From Dugong dugon (lineage: Eukaryota; Chordata; Mammalia; Sirenia; Dugongidae), in assembly GCA_030035585.1 (NCBI GenBank), contig CM057465.1, forward strand, positions 3,137,501 through 3,201,500: DNA of 64,000 nt, given 5' to 3'. How positions within the stretch are numbered: position 1 is the stretch's first letter; each line of letters begins with the position of its first letter. The notes beneath the pieces are model-generated. The model was not told where the DNA came from, did not search any database, and saw only the letters and a program-made list of their open reading frames with translations. Made by a program: the position numbers and the translations under genes. This document shows positions 1 through 10,550 of this stretch, in pieces.

Positions 1-330
1 TATTATTCTATCACTGAGAGCGTTGTACTTCAGGATAGATCTTGAAATGTTCTTTTCGATGATGAAAGCAACCCCATTCCTCTTCAAGTTGTCATTCCCG
101 GCATAGTAGATCATATGATTATCTGATTCAAAATGACCACTACCAGTCCATTTCAGCGCACTAATGCCTAGGATATTGATCTTTATGTGTTTCATTTCAC
201 TTTTAATGATTTCCAATTTTACTAGATTCATACTTCATACATTCCAGGTTCTGATTATTAATGGATGTTTTTAGCTATTTCTTCTCATTTTGAGTTGTGC
301 TTTCGGGTCTCTGCCTAGAAGTCATCATTT
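1..330 (-). mobile_element. RTE LINE fragment (5' UTR/endonuclease N-terminus), cut by window edge
   Basis: Read on the minus strand, this stretch matches the endonuclease N-terminal region of the RTE copy at about 52355-52635, in order and without large gaps. The shared segments encode a GHFES-like stretch and KNISRS. The rest of the element lies outside the window. The frame is decayed. Family assignment rests on comparison with the in-window RTE and on the resemblance to BovB/RTE-type LINEs. Confidence 0.8.
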
Positions 331-907
331 AATAAACATTCGTGTGCTAGCTAGAATGTGAGACGTTAACTATGATGGATAAGGCGTGATGCCTGTCTTC
401 CTGGAACTCATAAGGTGTTTATGCTATGTGGGAAATAGGTACACAAGAACCCTGCTTGAGTCAAAATGGCAGCCGAGTGAGCTCTCCTTGAACTTTGAAT
501 GTTTTCCAAAGCCCTCTCTTTCCATTACAAGGAGCTGTCTTGCTGGAATTGAGAAGAGTAAGAGGTACGTTTGGAGAGGTCAAGTGGGCTGTTTGTGGAG
601 GATTTTGGGTGCTGGGCCAACAAGTGTCAACTTCATGTTATGAGGAATACCAGCCATTTTGTTTCCGAGGAAGGGAGTACCACAAGTTGAGTTGCATGGA
701 GCATGTAACCCTTGTTCTTGGATAATTTGGTTGAGGGTCTCTTGGAGGCAGCAGAATGGTCTCAGTGACTCATTAGGAGCCCTGTCTGACCTGTGGGGTT
801 GTGACACAAGTCAGGAGCTCTGTGAGTTTACTTCCATTGTCTTTGGTCAGTGTTGCTGTTATTTGGGCTGGGAATGCAGGCTGATAGAATGGTCAGGATT
901 TCCTGAT
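331..907. other. unassigned intergenic DNA
   Basis: I see no recognisable gene or repeat boundary. The stretch near 380-415 faintly resembles the antisense L2-type motif (a 'cctg..ctcatgga' pattern) seen again near 31050, too weakly to call. Short open frames on both strands look random. Confidence 0.5.
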
Positions 908-1118
908 TCTAGGAGCCCTGGTGGCTCAATGATTAAGCACTTGGTTGCTAACCCAAAGGATGGCAGTTGGAACCCACCAGTGGCTCAGCAGGAGAAAGAT
1001 CTGCCAATCTGCTCCTGTAAGATTACAGGCTAAAATACCCTATGGGACAGTTCTGTTCTGTCACATGAGGTTGCTATGAGTCAGACTGGACTCGGCAACA
1101 TCCAACAACAATAGTCCT
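908..1118 (+). mobile_element. Afrotherian tRNA-headed SINE (AfroLA-like)
   Basis: It starts with the GGAGCCCTGGTGG-type head, followed by a tRNA-like GATTAAGCACTTGG..TGCTAACC segment, the 'gagaaagat.tg.caatctgc' body and an RTE-like 3' tail containing 'tgctatgagtcag' and 'caacaaca'. It is diverged by point changes. It is non-autonomous and non-coding. Confidence 0.9.
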
Positions 1119-2155
1119 TATTCAGCGCATACAATTTCTCCCCAAATTCCAAAGACACTGTCCCCACACCAAGGTTAAGTGCTCTGCTCACAGCGGGTGA
1201 AGCTTCCTGAACCACTCAGCCTCCCACTTTAAGCCCCCTTGGAACAAGGCAAAGTATAAGTAAATAGACGCATAAAAAGTGAAGCAAAATCTAGAGCATG
1301 TGCTCAGTGATCTAACAAAGTTTTAATCTAAGGTCTGCCGGAGGAGTTACTAAACATTTTTTTCCATGACTTCTTTACTGATTTTCTCAAAGAAATCACC
1401 CACAGCAGTGTTTGTGCTTCATAAAAGCCACAGACACAAAAATGCAATTTTTATTATAACACATAGCCATTTTACTTCCTACCAGATGAGAAGGACTTAT
1501 GGAAGAAATTGTTATTGTCCAGTTATTTTTGAATTCATATAAATTGCAAATCTGTCTCTCAGGACAGTGTGTCCTGTCTTGAAGCATTTAACTCATTCTT
1601 ACAGGAATAAACAAGCCAACTGTGCCTTGGGAACATTTGGAAGCACTCCCTCTCACATGGCTGCAGGGTGGCAGCCTGATGGCTTTCCTCTCTGCCATCT
1701 CTTCCATGCCAGGTTGACATCAGGGCCAGGAACTGACAGCCAAGGCTTGAGGCCCAGGGCTTGGAGTTAGGACTTGGGATTGGGGGGGGGGGGGGGCGGG
1801 GGCAGGAAAGAATCCCAGACTTGCTCCTTCTTTCACTTCTCCATCTCATGCTTTTGACTGTGATGAGACCCTGAGACCTAAGGCAGTTGCCCCAGGAGCT
1901 CCACGTTAGCTCTGCTGGAGCTGCCAGCCAGTGCCTCCTGGGGAACTGGGAGCTTTGCTGTGCCCTGCAGAATGCATAGGCAGAAGAGGGGTGGGGAGAA
2001 GCGGGGGCAACCCAAGCAGAGGAAGCTGTGTTGTAAAGGTGTGGAAGTCAGGCGTGTAGAGTGGGATTGGGCCCCATGACAAAGAGCACATGAGCTGCAG
2101 ATTGAGACCATTATAATAATGATACCATCTATCACTGTGCCTTGCCAGGCATGCT
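1119..2155. other. unassigned intergenic DNA
   Basis: No gene or repeat family is recognised. The stretch is moderately GC-rich from 1620 to 2060 and holds one long G run, listed separately. Confidence 0.5.
1782..1801 (+). repeat. G homopolymer tract
   Basis: Fifteen consecutive G, one C, then five G. It is a potential G-quadruplex and a likely site of length variation or sequencing error. Confidence 0.9.
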
Positions 2156-2156
2156 G

Positions 2157-2543
2157 TTGTTATGGATTGAATTGCGTCCCCTCAACAATATGTGTTATAA
2201 ATTCTAACCCCTTTACCTCTGGTTATAATCCCATTCGGGAATGAGTTTTCTTTTTTATGTTAATGTGGCAGTATTCAGTATTCATGTGTCTTAAACCAAT
2301 CTCTTTTGAGATGTAAAAGAAGCAGATTAAGGAATAGAGATGGGGGAAGATAGATGCCACATGGAGATCCCCAAGGATCCAAGGACTGTGAACTTCCTCC
2401 TGAGCAGACAGAGAGGGAGAACCTTCCCCTAACACCTGAGCCCTGAATTCAGGCTTCTAGCTTTCTAAACTGAGAAAATAAATTTCTGTTAAAGTTACCC
2501 ATTTGTGGTATTTCTGTTATCTGCACTAGATAACTAAGATAGT
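2157..2543 (+). mobile_element. Solo LTR, ERVL-MaLR (MLT1/MST-like) fossil
   Basis: It begins TGTTATGGATTGAATTG and ends with the MaLR-type 'aataaatttctgtt..gtggtatttctgttat..actag' terminus that carries the polyadenylation signal. This is an old solo LTR with no internal region beside it. It is related to the antisense LTRs at 44873, 49565 and 51771. Confidence 0.8.
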
Positions 2544-2554
2544 CGTACTCGAAT

Positions 2555-2889
2555 CATCTACAACAGATGTACAATAGATGGAAACGTTGTCTGGTCTTGC
2601 ACCATCTTCATGATCTTTGACATATTTGATTCTACTGTTTCAGCCACTGTGCATTTTGAGTGCATTCCAACCTAAGGGGCTCATCTTCCAGGACTATATT
2701 GATAGTGTTCTGTTGTGATCCATAGGGTTTTCATTGACTGATTTTTGGAAACAGATTGTCAGGCCTTTCTTCCTAGTCTTTCTTACTCTGGAAGCTCTGC
2801 TGAAACCTGTTCACCACGGGTAACCTTGCTGGTATTTGAAATTTTAGCATCACAGCAACACACAAGCCATCACAGTATGACAAACTGGC
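2555..2889 (-). mobile_element. RTE-derived non-autonomous element: 5' UTR joined to 3' end
   Basis: On the minus strand the first ~220 nt match the RTE 5' UTR (about 52020-52265). They pass straight into the RTE 3' end (motif complement of 'ggtcttgcaccatc') with the whole ORF missing. The junction lies near 2660. Such an internally deleted copy could have been moved in trans by RTE proteins. Confidence 0.65.
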
Positions 2890-2939
2890 CATGTATAGTA
2901 CACAGTAATTCATGTCCTTCAAACCGTCAAGCTTCCCAA

Positions 2940-3075
2940 CATCCATATGAGGTGGGCACCACTGCTACCCCTGTCTTACTGAAGTACAGAGAGGTTAGAC
3001 AACATGCCCAGGGTCCACAGTGGCTCAGAGGAGAGGAGGATTGGAGCCCAGGTGGTCTGAGTACTTTTCCAGAGT
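2940..3075 (-). mobile_element. MIR SINE fragment
   Basis: The antisense MIR pattern is visible: 'agagaggttagacaac.tgcccagggtc' followed by 'ggattggagcccagg.ggtctgagt'. It is an old, pan-mammalian SINE fossil. Confidence 0.75.
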
Positions 3076-3397
3076 TCTCTACGATAAGGGGCAGTGGAAT
3101 ATTTAGCTGGAACAGAATAGAGAAGTTTAGCAATTTCTCATCCTGCCTACACACCTCAGGGGAGCCTTCTGCCAGTCTGTCTGCCCCAGTGTGGTCCATC
3201 TCACTTGGCGCTATCACTTCAACCCTGGACTCTTAATTAAAAACCTAGAATTCTCCTTGCCCTCCCTTACCGTGCCCCTCCATTCCCAATTCAATTCTCA
3301 CCAAGTTCTGCAATTGTGTTCAAAGTCTACCTCGCCCCCTCCATCCCCACTGCTCTGACCTGGCCTCATGGTCATTCATAAGTTGTATATTCTGTGT

Positions 3398-3592
3398 TGG
3401 AGTCCCTGGTGGTCCTTGACTGCTAACCAAAAGAATGGAGGCTCAAGTCCCCCGAGAGTTGCCTCAGAAGGAAAGCCTGGTGATCTGCTTCTGAAAAATC
3501 AGCCATTGAAGACCTTATGGAGTGCAATTCTACTCTGACGCACATGGGGTCACCTTGAGATGGAGTAGACTCCATAGAACTGGTTCATATTT
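3398..3592 (+). mobile_element. Afrotherian SINE (tRNA head, RTE-like body)
   Basis: The head is GGAGTCCCTGGTGG, then 'gactgctaacc'. The body reads 'gaaggaaagcctggtgatctgcttctgaaaaatcagcc' in meaning-matched pieces, and the tail carries 'cacatggggtcacc'. It belongs to the same sub-type as the copies at 18775 and 42152. Confidence 0.85.
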
Positions 3593-3699
3593 TGTGTTAT
3601 AAAGATTGCAGATTCCACATAGGTAATGGTTATATCTCATTTTCTTATCATAGTATACCAGTGTCTACCTCTAAACCTGGTGCATAGGTTTATAATTTT

Positions 3700-3836
3700 C
3701 CATTAATTTACTGAAGACTGTTTTTCTGTGAAATGGTGGTGAAAGGGGCTTCCACCTCAAAGGGTTCTGTGAGGAAACATGAATTAGTTCATGAGCAAGC
3801 CCTAGCACAGAACAAGTTCTCACTCAACATCCCAGG
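3700..3836 (+). mobile_element. MIR SINE 3' portion
   Basis: It has the order 'ctgtgaaatgg', 'ctcaaagggttctgtgag', 'atgaattagttcatg' and 'ccctagcacag', which is the MIR core-to-3' order. Confidence 0.6.
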
Positions 3837-3849
3837 TTAGGGAGAACAT

Positions 3850-4235
3850 TTCATGTGGTGGTTGTACTCTTCTGTCTCTTCCTGCCCCATGGTCAGCCTG
3901 CATTTCCAGCCTCCCTTGTGGTTTGTGGACCATGTGACTGAGTTCCAGTTAGTTGGATGAGGGAAGGGTGATAGACATAGATGCTGCTTTTAGACCTAAC
4001 TATAAAACCACTCCCATGATTCTACGTGTCTTATTTTTTCCTCTCTCTGCCATCCAGATGAAGAAGATTCAACAGGGAACACCAAGACCCTAGGGTGGAG
4101 GAGCCACAAGATGTTAAGACCCTGGTTCCTTGATTGTTTTCAAGGAGCAGAGCACACCTAGACTGTCCCTACTAACCCACAGTGGACACGGGAAGGGATG
4201 GACAACAAACCTGCTTTATGGCATTATTGAGTTAC
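3850..4235 (+). mobile_element. Old LTR-like repeat (MaLR-type), low confidence
   Basis: The stretch resembles old mammalian LTRs that carry 'catgtgactgagttc', a 'tataaaacc' box-like site and a 3' part near 'aacaaacctgctttat'. A similar order occurs at 48105-48400. Its right end is replaced by an RTE 3' end. It is an ancient, heavily decayed fossil. Confidence 0.35.
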
Positions 4236-4745
4236 TGTTGTTGGTAGTTGCCATCAAGTCAGCTCTGACTCATGGCGACCTGATGTGTAACATAACAAAA
4301 CGTAGCCTGGTCCTGCACCATCTCCATGATCTTTGGCATGTTTGAACCCATTACTGCGGTTATCATAGCGATCCATTTCAATGAGAGTTTCCCTCATTTT
4401 CTTTGACTCTCTACTTTACCAACCTTGATGTCATTTTCTAGCACTTGGTCTTTCCTCATGATGTTCTCAAAGTAAGCAAGACAAATATTCTCTATCCTTG
4501 CTTCTAAGGGGCATAATGGTTGTATTTCTTCTAAGACTGATTTACTCATTCTTCTGGCAGTCCATGGCATATTTGATGTTCTGCACCAATATTACAATTC
4601 AAAGGCATTGATTCTTCTTCTGTCTTCCTTTTTCATTGTCCAGTTTTCATATGCATATGAGGCTATTGAAAACACCATGGCTTGGGTCGGGAACACTTTA
4701 GTCATCAAACTGATGTCTTTTCTTTTTATTCTAATAGGTAGGCAA
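4236..4745 (-). mobile_element. RTE LINE 3' end (RT C-terminus), antisense
   Basis: The left end carries the RTE 3' terminus (gttgttgg...gccatcaagtcag). To the right, the minus strand keeps C-terminal coding traces homologous to the frame at 46848-47180 (LTYFGHV, SLEKDIML type). It is 5'-truncated and broken. Confidence 0.85.
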
Positions 4746-5470
4746 GTTCTTCTCATGTCTTTTGGTTTCTACTCTCCCCTAACTGTGCTTGGCCCTGTCC
4801 TGGGTGGAGGACTCAGGAGGGGATCACTGGGGCCAGGACAGGGCTCTGAGGTCTTTAAGACCTTTTGGAAATGATGACATCCCACAGAATCTTCCTGACT
4901 CCCTCCTACCCCCTCCATCTACCATGAGGACGGCAAACAACAACAAAGATTCACAGTGAAAAACATTTGATCTTTGGACTCTTAGGAGAAATTGCTCTTT
5001 GGAAACTTGTGATGAAATAGCATTTGTATTGAGTTCCTCCAGCGACTATGGGAAGAGATGAGTACACACAAGTAATGCCTGACTGGACTGCCCACTACAT
5101 TAGATGTCTGGCAGCCCAGGTCTCAGAGCAGGGGTCTTGCATCAGGACCAGGGTGGACCTGTGGATGTTGGGCTTACCATCCCTGGAAAGGCATCTGTGC
5201 TGAGCAGCTCTGGGCTGGGAAGCTGAGCTGAGGACACAGCTGGGAGGAGGAGTGAGGAAGGACTTCTCTTCTGCTGTAACTGGAGTGTGAGTGTGGGTTG
5301 GGAAGGTTCTATTTCGTGAGGTTCCCAGAAGTATGGGAAGGTGACCATAAAAATGTAAGGAAACTCAAAAAACAGTGAACAGGTGGTTACAAAGTTTGCT
5401 AATCGTATCATAGAAAAAGCTTAAATCACTAATTTTACTATGTTGAGTAATCTTAAGCAAACTTTCCATG
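4746..5470. other. unassigned intergenic DNA
   Basis: No recognisable gene or repeat. The part near 5400-5470 may be a decayed extension of the RTE piece that follows. Confidence 0.5.
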
Positions 5471-5471
5471 C

Positions 5472-5690
5472 CTAAGTCAATCACTAGAAAAGGACATCAT
5501 GTTGGTAAAGTAGAAGGTCAGCAAAAATATGAGAAACACTCCATAAGACGGATCTACACAATAGCTTCAACAATGGGCTGAAACACACCAATAATCGTGA
5601 AGATGGCACAGGACCAGGCAATGTTTGGTTCTGTTACACATAAGGTCACCCTGATTCGGAACCGACTCCATGGAAACTAACAACAACAGC
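5472..5690 (+). mobile_element. RTE LINE 3' end, sense
   Basis: The sense strand shows the RTE order: 'tcactagaaaaggacatcatg', 'aaagtagaaggtcagc', 'ggcacaggaccaggcaatgtt', 'cggaaccgactcc' and an 'aacaacaacag' terminus. About 220 nt of the 3' end remain. Confidence 0.85.
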
Positions 5691-5692
5691 TG

Positions 5693-5813
5693 TACATAAG
5701 TTTCCTTGTCCATAAAAGGGGACTAGTAAGAGACTCTATCTCAAAGGATCATTGTAAAGTTTAAGTGACGTAAAGTATATAAAACACTTTGAAAATCTCC
5801 TGGCCCACGGTCC

Positions 5814-5845
<32 letters not shown>

Positions 5846-6050
5846 GCCGTCGAGTCAATTCCAACTCATAGAACCCTATAGGACAGAGTAGAACTGCCCC
5901 ATAGCATTTCCAAGGAGTGCCTGGTGGATTCGAACTGCCAATCTTTTGGTTAGCAGCCGTAGCTCTTAACCACTATGCCACCAGGGCCCACAGTAAACCC
6001 ACAATAAATGCTAGTCATCATTACTATCATTAAAACTGCTATTATTATTT
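5693..6050 (+). mobile_element. MIR SINE split by a younger SINE
   Basis: The left part (5693-5812) ends in 'aaaatctcctggccca'. The right part (5988-6050) resumes with 'cacagtaaacccacaataaatgctagtcatc'-type MIR 3' sequence. The repeated 'ggcccac.gt' at both junctions fits a target-site duplication made by the intervening SINE. Confidence 0.7.
5814..5987 (-). mobile_element. Afrotherian SINE (AfroLA-like) inside a MIR
   Basis: Antisense copy. The tail is at the left: a run of about 25 A, the complement of a T-rich SINE end, then 'cgtcgagtcaattcc'. The tRNA-like head is at the right (ggttagcagcc...cttaaccac..ccaccagggc). It is relatively well preserved. Confidence 0.9.
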
Positions 6051-6141
6051 CCCACTTGACAAGCAACACCTACAATTCAATAAGAAAACAATAAAAAGCT
6101 TCAACAGCCCAGCAGAGAATTGGGCTAAGATTATAAACAGA

Positions 6142-6412
6142 CGGTTGCTAGGTACCATGGGGTCATTTCCAAATTATAGTGACCCTATGTACTACAGAAC
6201 TAAACACTGCCCAGTCCTGCACCATCCTCACAATCATTGCCCCATCCTCACAAAAATTGCTATGTTTGAGCCCATTGTTGCAGCCACTGTGTTAATCCAT
6301 CTAGTTGAGGGTCTTCCTCTTTTTTGCTGACCCTGTACTTTACCAAGCATGATGTCCTTCTCCAGGGACTGGTCCCTTCTGATAACATCTCCAAAGTATG
6401 TGAGACATGAAC
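6142..6412 (-). mobile_element. RTE LINE 3' end, antisense
   Basis: The 3' terminus and the C-terminal RT coding trace are visible. The minus frame reads CLTYFGDVIRRDQSLEKDIML and GRPSTRWINTVAATMGS, the RTE/BovB C-terminal signature. A short internal tandem duplication of 'ccatcctcacaa' lies near 6225-6255. Confidence 0.9.
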
Positions 6413-6439
6413 AGATTACAGTAAAGGAAATATAATCAG

Positions 6440-6815
6440 CTTTTAAACAGATGAGTTTTTTGACTTTACTGTTGGTAAGGGAAATGCGAATCAAACCACA
6501 TGGTGACATCATTTTTCACCTATCACACATGGCAACGATCGATAAGTTTAATAACTCACTGTGCTGGCAGAAAGGTGGAAAACAGGGATGCTCTGACAAT
6601 TCTGGAGGTGGTGGGAATTGGCATAGCCTCCTCGTAAGATTCCTTGGCAAGGGTTGTGATGACTGTAAATGTGGAGACCCACAATAGAGCAATTCCACTT
6701 GCAGACATCTGTGACAAGGATTTACTAGCCTGCATGGGAATTAATGAGTGGGAAATTATGCTCATTACAGTATCATGAAATCATCTAAATGCCCATCTGG
6801 AATATTTCCTGAACA
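6440..6815 (+). mobile_element. Old L1 ORF2 3' relic, sense
   Basis: The L1 end-of-ORF2 order is recognisable: 'gggaaatgcgaatcaaaccaca', 'gtgatgactgtaaatg..agaccc..caatagagcaattcca' and 'ctaaatgcccatc'. It is highly diverged and non-coding. Confidence 0.55.
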
Positions 6816-6827
6816 CCTTCTCAAATA

Positions 6828-7694
6828 CTTACTGACCATTTGTATCTCTTTTTTTGTGACATGTCCAGGTCTTTTGCCATTTAGAATATTGGATTGTTTG
6901 TCTTTTTATTACAGTGAAACCTGTGAGAGCTGGAACTTGATGGGACTGCCTGTTTTTCTGGGTCTTGTAAATTTTCCACCTTTGATGGAGGCAGGTAGTC
7001 TTATCACTTTTCTATTGCTTGTTTTAGTGTAAAATATTTGAGTTTTCCTCCTCTGATAGATTTCTGCCTTACACAGATTCCGGGTTTCATGGGTTTTCCT
7101 GTGTTCACAAATACTGGTTTTTTTAAATATATATTTTAAACACATCTTTTGACAGACAAATGTATTACAAATATTTTCCGTGGCTTGCTTTTTCATTTTT
7201 TAATGATGTTTTTTGACTAGCAAAAGTTGTGCTTTTTTTTTTCTAAATTTTGATCAAGCCCCACTTACAACTTGTTGTTCTTTTATGGTTCTTTCTTAAG
7301 TTTGGTGCTTTCTGTGTCCTGTCTAAGAAATCTTTGTCTACTCTGAGGTCACCAAAATATTCTTCTCTGTTGGCTCCTGGGAGCTTTACAGCTTTAACGT
7401 TGCTATTTAGGTCTATGATTCATCTCAAATTAATCTTCAATTACTACACAAGGTAGAGGTTGAAGATATTTTCTTTTCCCCCATATGGATGTCCAGTTTT
7501 TCCAGCATCATTTGTTAAAAAGACTTTCTTTTCCCCACTGAATTGTCTCAGCAGCTTTGTCAAAAATCAATTGACAGAATATATGTGTGTCTTTTTCTGC
7601 TGTCTATTCTGTTCCATTGATCTATTGGTCTATACTTGAGACTATATACACTGTAGCTTTATATTAAGTTTAAAGTAAGATGGTATAAATCTGA
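6828..7694 (-). mobile_element. Old L1 relic, antisense, part 1
   Basis: The plus strand reads the complement of an L1 ORF2 C-terminal half: '..gaccatttgtatctc', 'gtcttttgcca', 'cagcatcatttgttaaaaagac' and 'ttccattgatctattggtcta'. It is interrupted by L1 copy A and resumes at 15346. It is decayed beyond any frame. Confidence 0.8.
7683..7694. repeat. Target-site duplication, left copy (L1 copy A)
   Basis: GTATAAATCTGA here matches GTATAAATCCTGA at 15346-15358, directly after the L1 poly(A). One base differs by insertion. Confidence 0.8.
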
Positions 7695-9059
7695 TGTGGT
7701 CAACATGGTGGACTAGTTAGACGCTTCCTATATTCCTCTTACAACAAAGACCTGGAAAAATAAATGATTTGATTCTATGTGAACATCTGGCAGCCCTGAA
7801 CATGGCAAGGTTAAGAAATCCATCTGAGTCATACCAGAGAGGAAGACTGTCGGGAGAGGTGAGGAGCACTAGAGCCACAGTGCCAACACAGCAGAGACAC
7901 AGCCATGCCGGGCCGCGGTAAAGCAGGCAAACAGCTGTGCTGTGCACGCACTCAAGAAGCAGTTTCCACATCAAGAGAGACCCGGCAGCAGAGATTCTGC
8001 TTGGACACTCTGAACCAGTGAAGAGCACCTCCCAAGAGGCTAGGATAAGTACATGCGCGCACCCTTTCATGGTGAGTTAAAAAAAAAAGCCCATTTGGAA
8101 AAAACCTCTCTCCCTTTTACCTCCTACCTCCACGCTCTCCACCAGATTTGGGAAAAACCTCTCTTCCTTTTACCGCCTCCCTCCCCGCTCTGCACTGGGA
8201 GCCCACTGGGCCAGAAATAGATCCCAAATGTTGCCCTGACCCATTCTCCTGGCCTTGGAGAGGGAACAAATAAGTTGCTGGCTCTCCTAGGCCAGGACTA
8301 CAGGGTCAGCACAACTCCTTTGCTGGCCATAGAAATCAGGGGTCTGTAGACTTTGAGTACCATACACCCCTGTATAGACTTGTGGGGACCCATCTCAACA
8401 GCGTTAGCCCTCACTACCACAGTACAACACAGCGAACATCTGAAGTTTAACTTCAACTGCTTCAGCTGTGAATGGGCAGATTTGTGATCCTCAAAACAGC
8501 CCTGCCCCTCAAGCAGGCACTTTTATCGATCTGCAGCAGGGTCTTGAGGACTGGTGACAGCTCATAAAGTGCCTAGTCACCTGCTACAGGAGTTCAGGAA
8601 GGAGTGGTGCCCTCGAGTCTTTGCAGCCAACATAGTGGGGCACTCTTAGTCCTGCTGCAAAACTCACCTACCTATTCACCCTAGAGAATAGGGACACGCT
8701 TTTCTTTCACACTCTCAGGGGCAACCATCAGCCCCCTGCCTGGCTCAGCATGTGATCCTCTACCACAGCCAGGGTCCAGTGTCTGCACCAATCACCCATG
8801 CCTCTCTATGACTGAGGGCGAGAGCCTGCATCACACACTTGGAGATCGACTGCCTGCACACCCGAGCTGATCCCATATAGGAAATTTTAACGAACTCTGG
8901 CATGCACATACTTAGTTACAGAACCAACTACCTGGTGACAGGACATTAGAGATCAAAAGGTGTCAAAAATCAAACTAGTGCACATGAGAAGCCTATTTGG
9001 GCTTATCAAAACAAAACAAAATAAGAAGCTAGGTCTCACTAAGCAAACAGAAAATGAAA

Positions 9060-10088
9060 TTATAATAAATTATTGATGGCTCGGAGACAAAAGTCAGTAT
9101 CAAGTCACATGAAGAGGCAGTCCATGATGGCTTCAGCAAGCTCCTAAAATAAAGAATCAATAAATTCTCTGGAGGAGGAGAACTTCTTGGAATTACCAGA
9201 GACAAAATACAAAAGATTAATATACGGAACTCTTCTAAATAAGAAAGGAAATTCGACAGAACGCAGAAACAGCCAGGCAACATACAGACACAGTAGTAGC
9301 GGAACTTAAAAAAGTTATTCAAGAACATAATGCCAAATTTAATAGGCTTCAAGAATCCATAGAGAGACAACAATCAGAAATCCAGAAGATTAACAATAAA
9401 ATTTCAGAACTACACTACTCAATAGAAAGTCATAGGAGCAAAATTGAGGCAGTAGAAGTTAGAATTAGTGACATTGAAGATAAAGCTCTTGATGCCAACT
9501 TATCTGAGGAAAAATCAGATAAAATAAATAAAAAGAATGAAGAAACTCTAAGAGTCATGTGGGACTCTATCAAGAGAAATAACCTACTAGTGATTGGAGT
9601 ACCAGAATGGGGGGGATAATAGAAAATACAGAGAAAATAGTTGAAGATTTGTTGATAGAAAACTTCTCTGATATCATGAAAGATGAAGAGATATCTATCC
9701 AAGATGCTCATAGAACCCCACATAAGGTAGATCCCAAAAGAAAGTCACCAAGACATATTATAATCAAACTTACCAAAACCAAAGATAAAGAGAGAACTTT
9801 AAGAGCTGCTAGGGATAAAGAAAAGTCATCTACAAAGGAGAGTCAATTAGAATAAGCTCAGACTGCTCAGCAGAAACCATGCAGGCTAGAAGGCAATGGG
9901 ATGACATATTTAAAGCCTTGAAGGAAAATAACTGTCAGCCAAGGTTTATATATCCAGCAAAACTGTCTCTCAAATATGATGGTGAAATTAGGGCATTTCC
10001 AGATAAATGGAAGTTCAGGGAATTTGCAAAAACCAAACCAAAATTACAAGAAATACTAAAGGGAGTCCTACAGTTAGATAATCAATAA
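9060..10088 (+). pseudogene. L1 copy A ORF1 (RNA-binding chaperone), broken
   Basis: L1 ORF1 encodes a trimeric coiled-coil RNA-binding protein that coats the L1 RNA. The 5' part keeps heptad-like coding with KKVIQEHN-type and QQSEIQKINNKISEL-type residues (about 9300-9420). The 3' part is open from 9607 (GGIIENTEKIVEDLLIENF, then the KSPRHIIIKLTKTKDKERTLRAARDK RNA-binding signature) and from 9879 (MQARRQWDDIFKALKENN..., FPDKWKFREFAKTKP). These open pieces are in different frames, so at least two frameshifts separate them. The start codon is not certain. Compared with copies B and C it is clearly older. Confidence is high for the identity and low for the exact start. Confidence 0.85.
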
Positions 10089-10259
10089 CACCAGCTAACA
10101 ACACAAGACTAGAACACAGGATACAGCAACAAGATATTGACTCAGTTACAGAAATCAAAATTACATCAAAGTTAAAACATTGAAAATAGGGAAACACATA
10201 TCAATACGTAAAAAAAAAGGGGGGGATAATATTAAAACAAAAAAAGAGGGACATAAAAG

Positions 10260-10550
10260 ATGGAGACATTGATTTTCTGTATGGAGGGGAAGCTAAGGGG
10301 ATATAAAGTAATAAAAGACTGGTATAAACTTAGAAAATTAGGAGTAAATATTAAGGTAACCACAAAGGAATCTAACAATCCTACATATCAGAATAACAAA
10401 GTAGAAAAACATAAAGACCCAGCAAACACAAAATCTACAACAAAGAAAAAGATGAAAAAAAAAATATACATAAAGAAAAACGACTCAGCACAGAAAATTC
10501 AGGAGAACAAAGAAACTGTGAACAACACACAAAAAGAGATATCAGGATGA
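10260..10550 (+). CDS. Small lysine-rich ORF in L1 inter-ORF region (hypothetical)
   Basis: A 96-codon open frame lies between ORF1 and ORF2. It is very basic (KKKMKKKIYIKKND, KEISG at the end), with no signal peptide or membrane segment. Its stop TGA overlaps the ORF2 ATG as ATGA at 10547-10550. A clearly related frame (DWYKLRKLGV here, DCFKLRKIRV there; DSAQK here, NSAQE there) occupies the same place in copy B and ends in the same overlap. Function is unknown. A-rich, T-poor DNA makes chance open frames likely, so coding status is an inference. Alternatives are a leader for re-initiation at ORF2 or merely conserved spacer. Confidence 0.35.
   Translation: METLIFCMEGKLRGYKVIKDWYKLRKLGVNIKVTTKESNNPTYQNNKVEKHKDPANTKSTTKKKMKKKIYIKKNDSAQKIQENKETVNNTQKEISG

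Noticed and set aside
1-2889. The RTE pieces at 1-330 and 2555-2889 as halves of one interrupted copy
   Set aside because: The right piece already carries its own RTE 3' end joined to the 5' UTR, so it is a separate element.
2745-3236. 163-codon plus-strand frame
   Set aside because: It crosses an antisense RTE-derived element and an antisense MIR, so it cannot be a single ancient gene.
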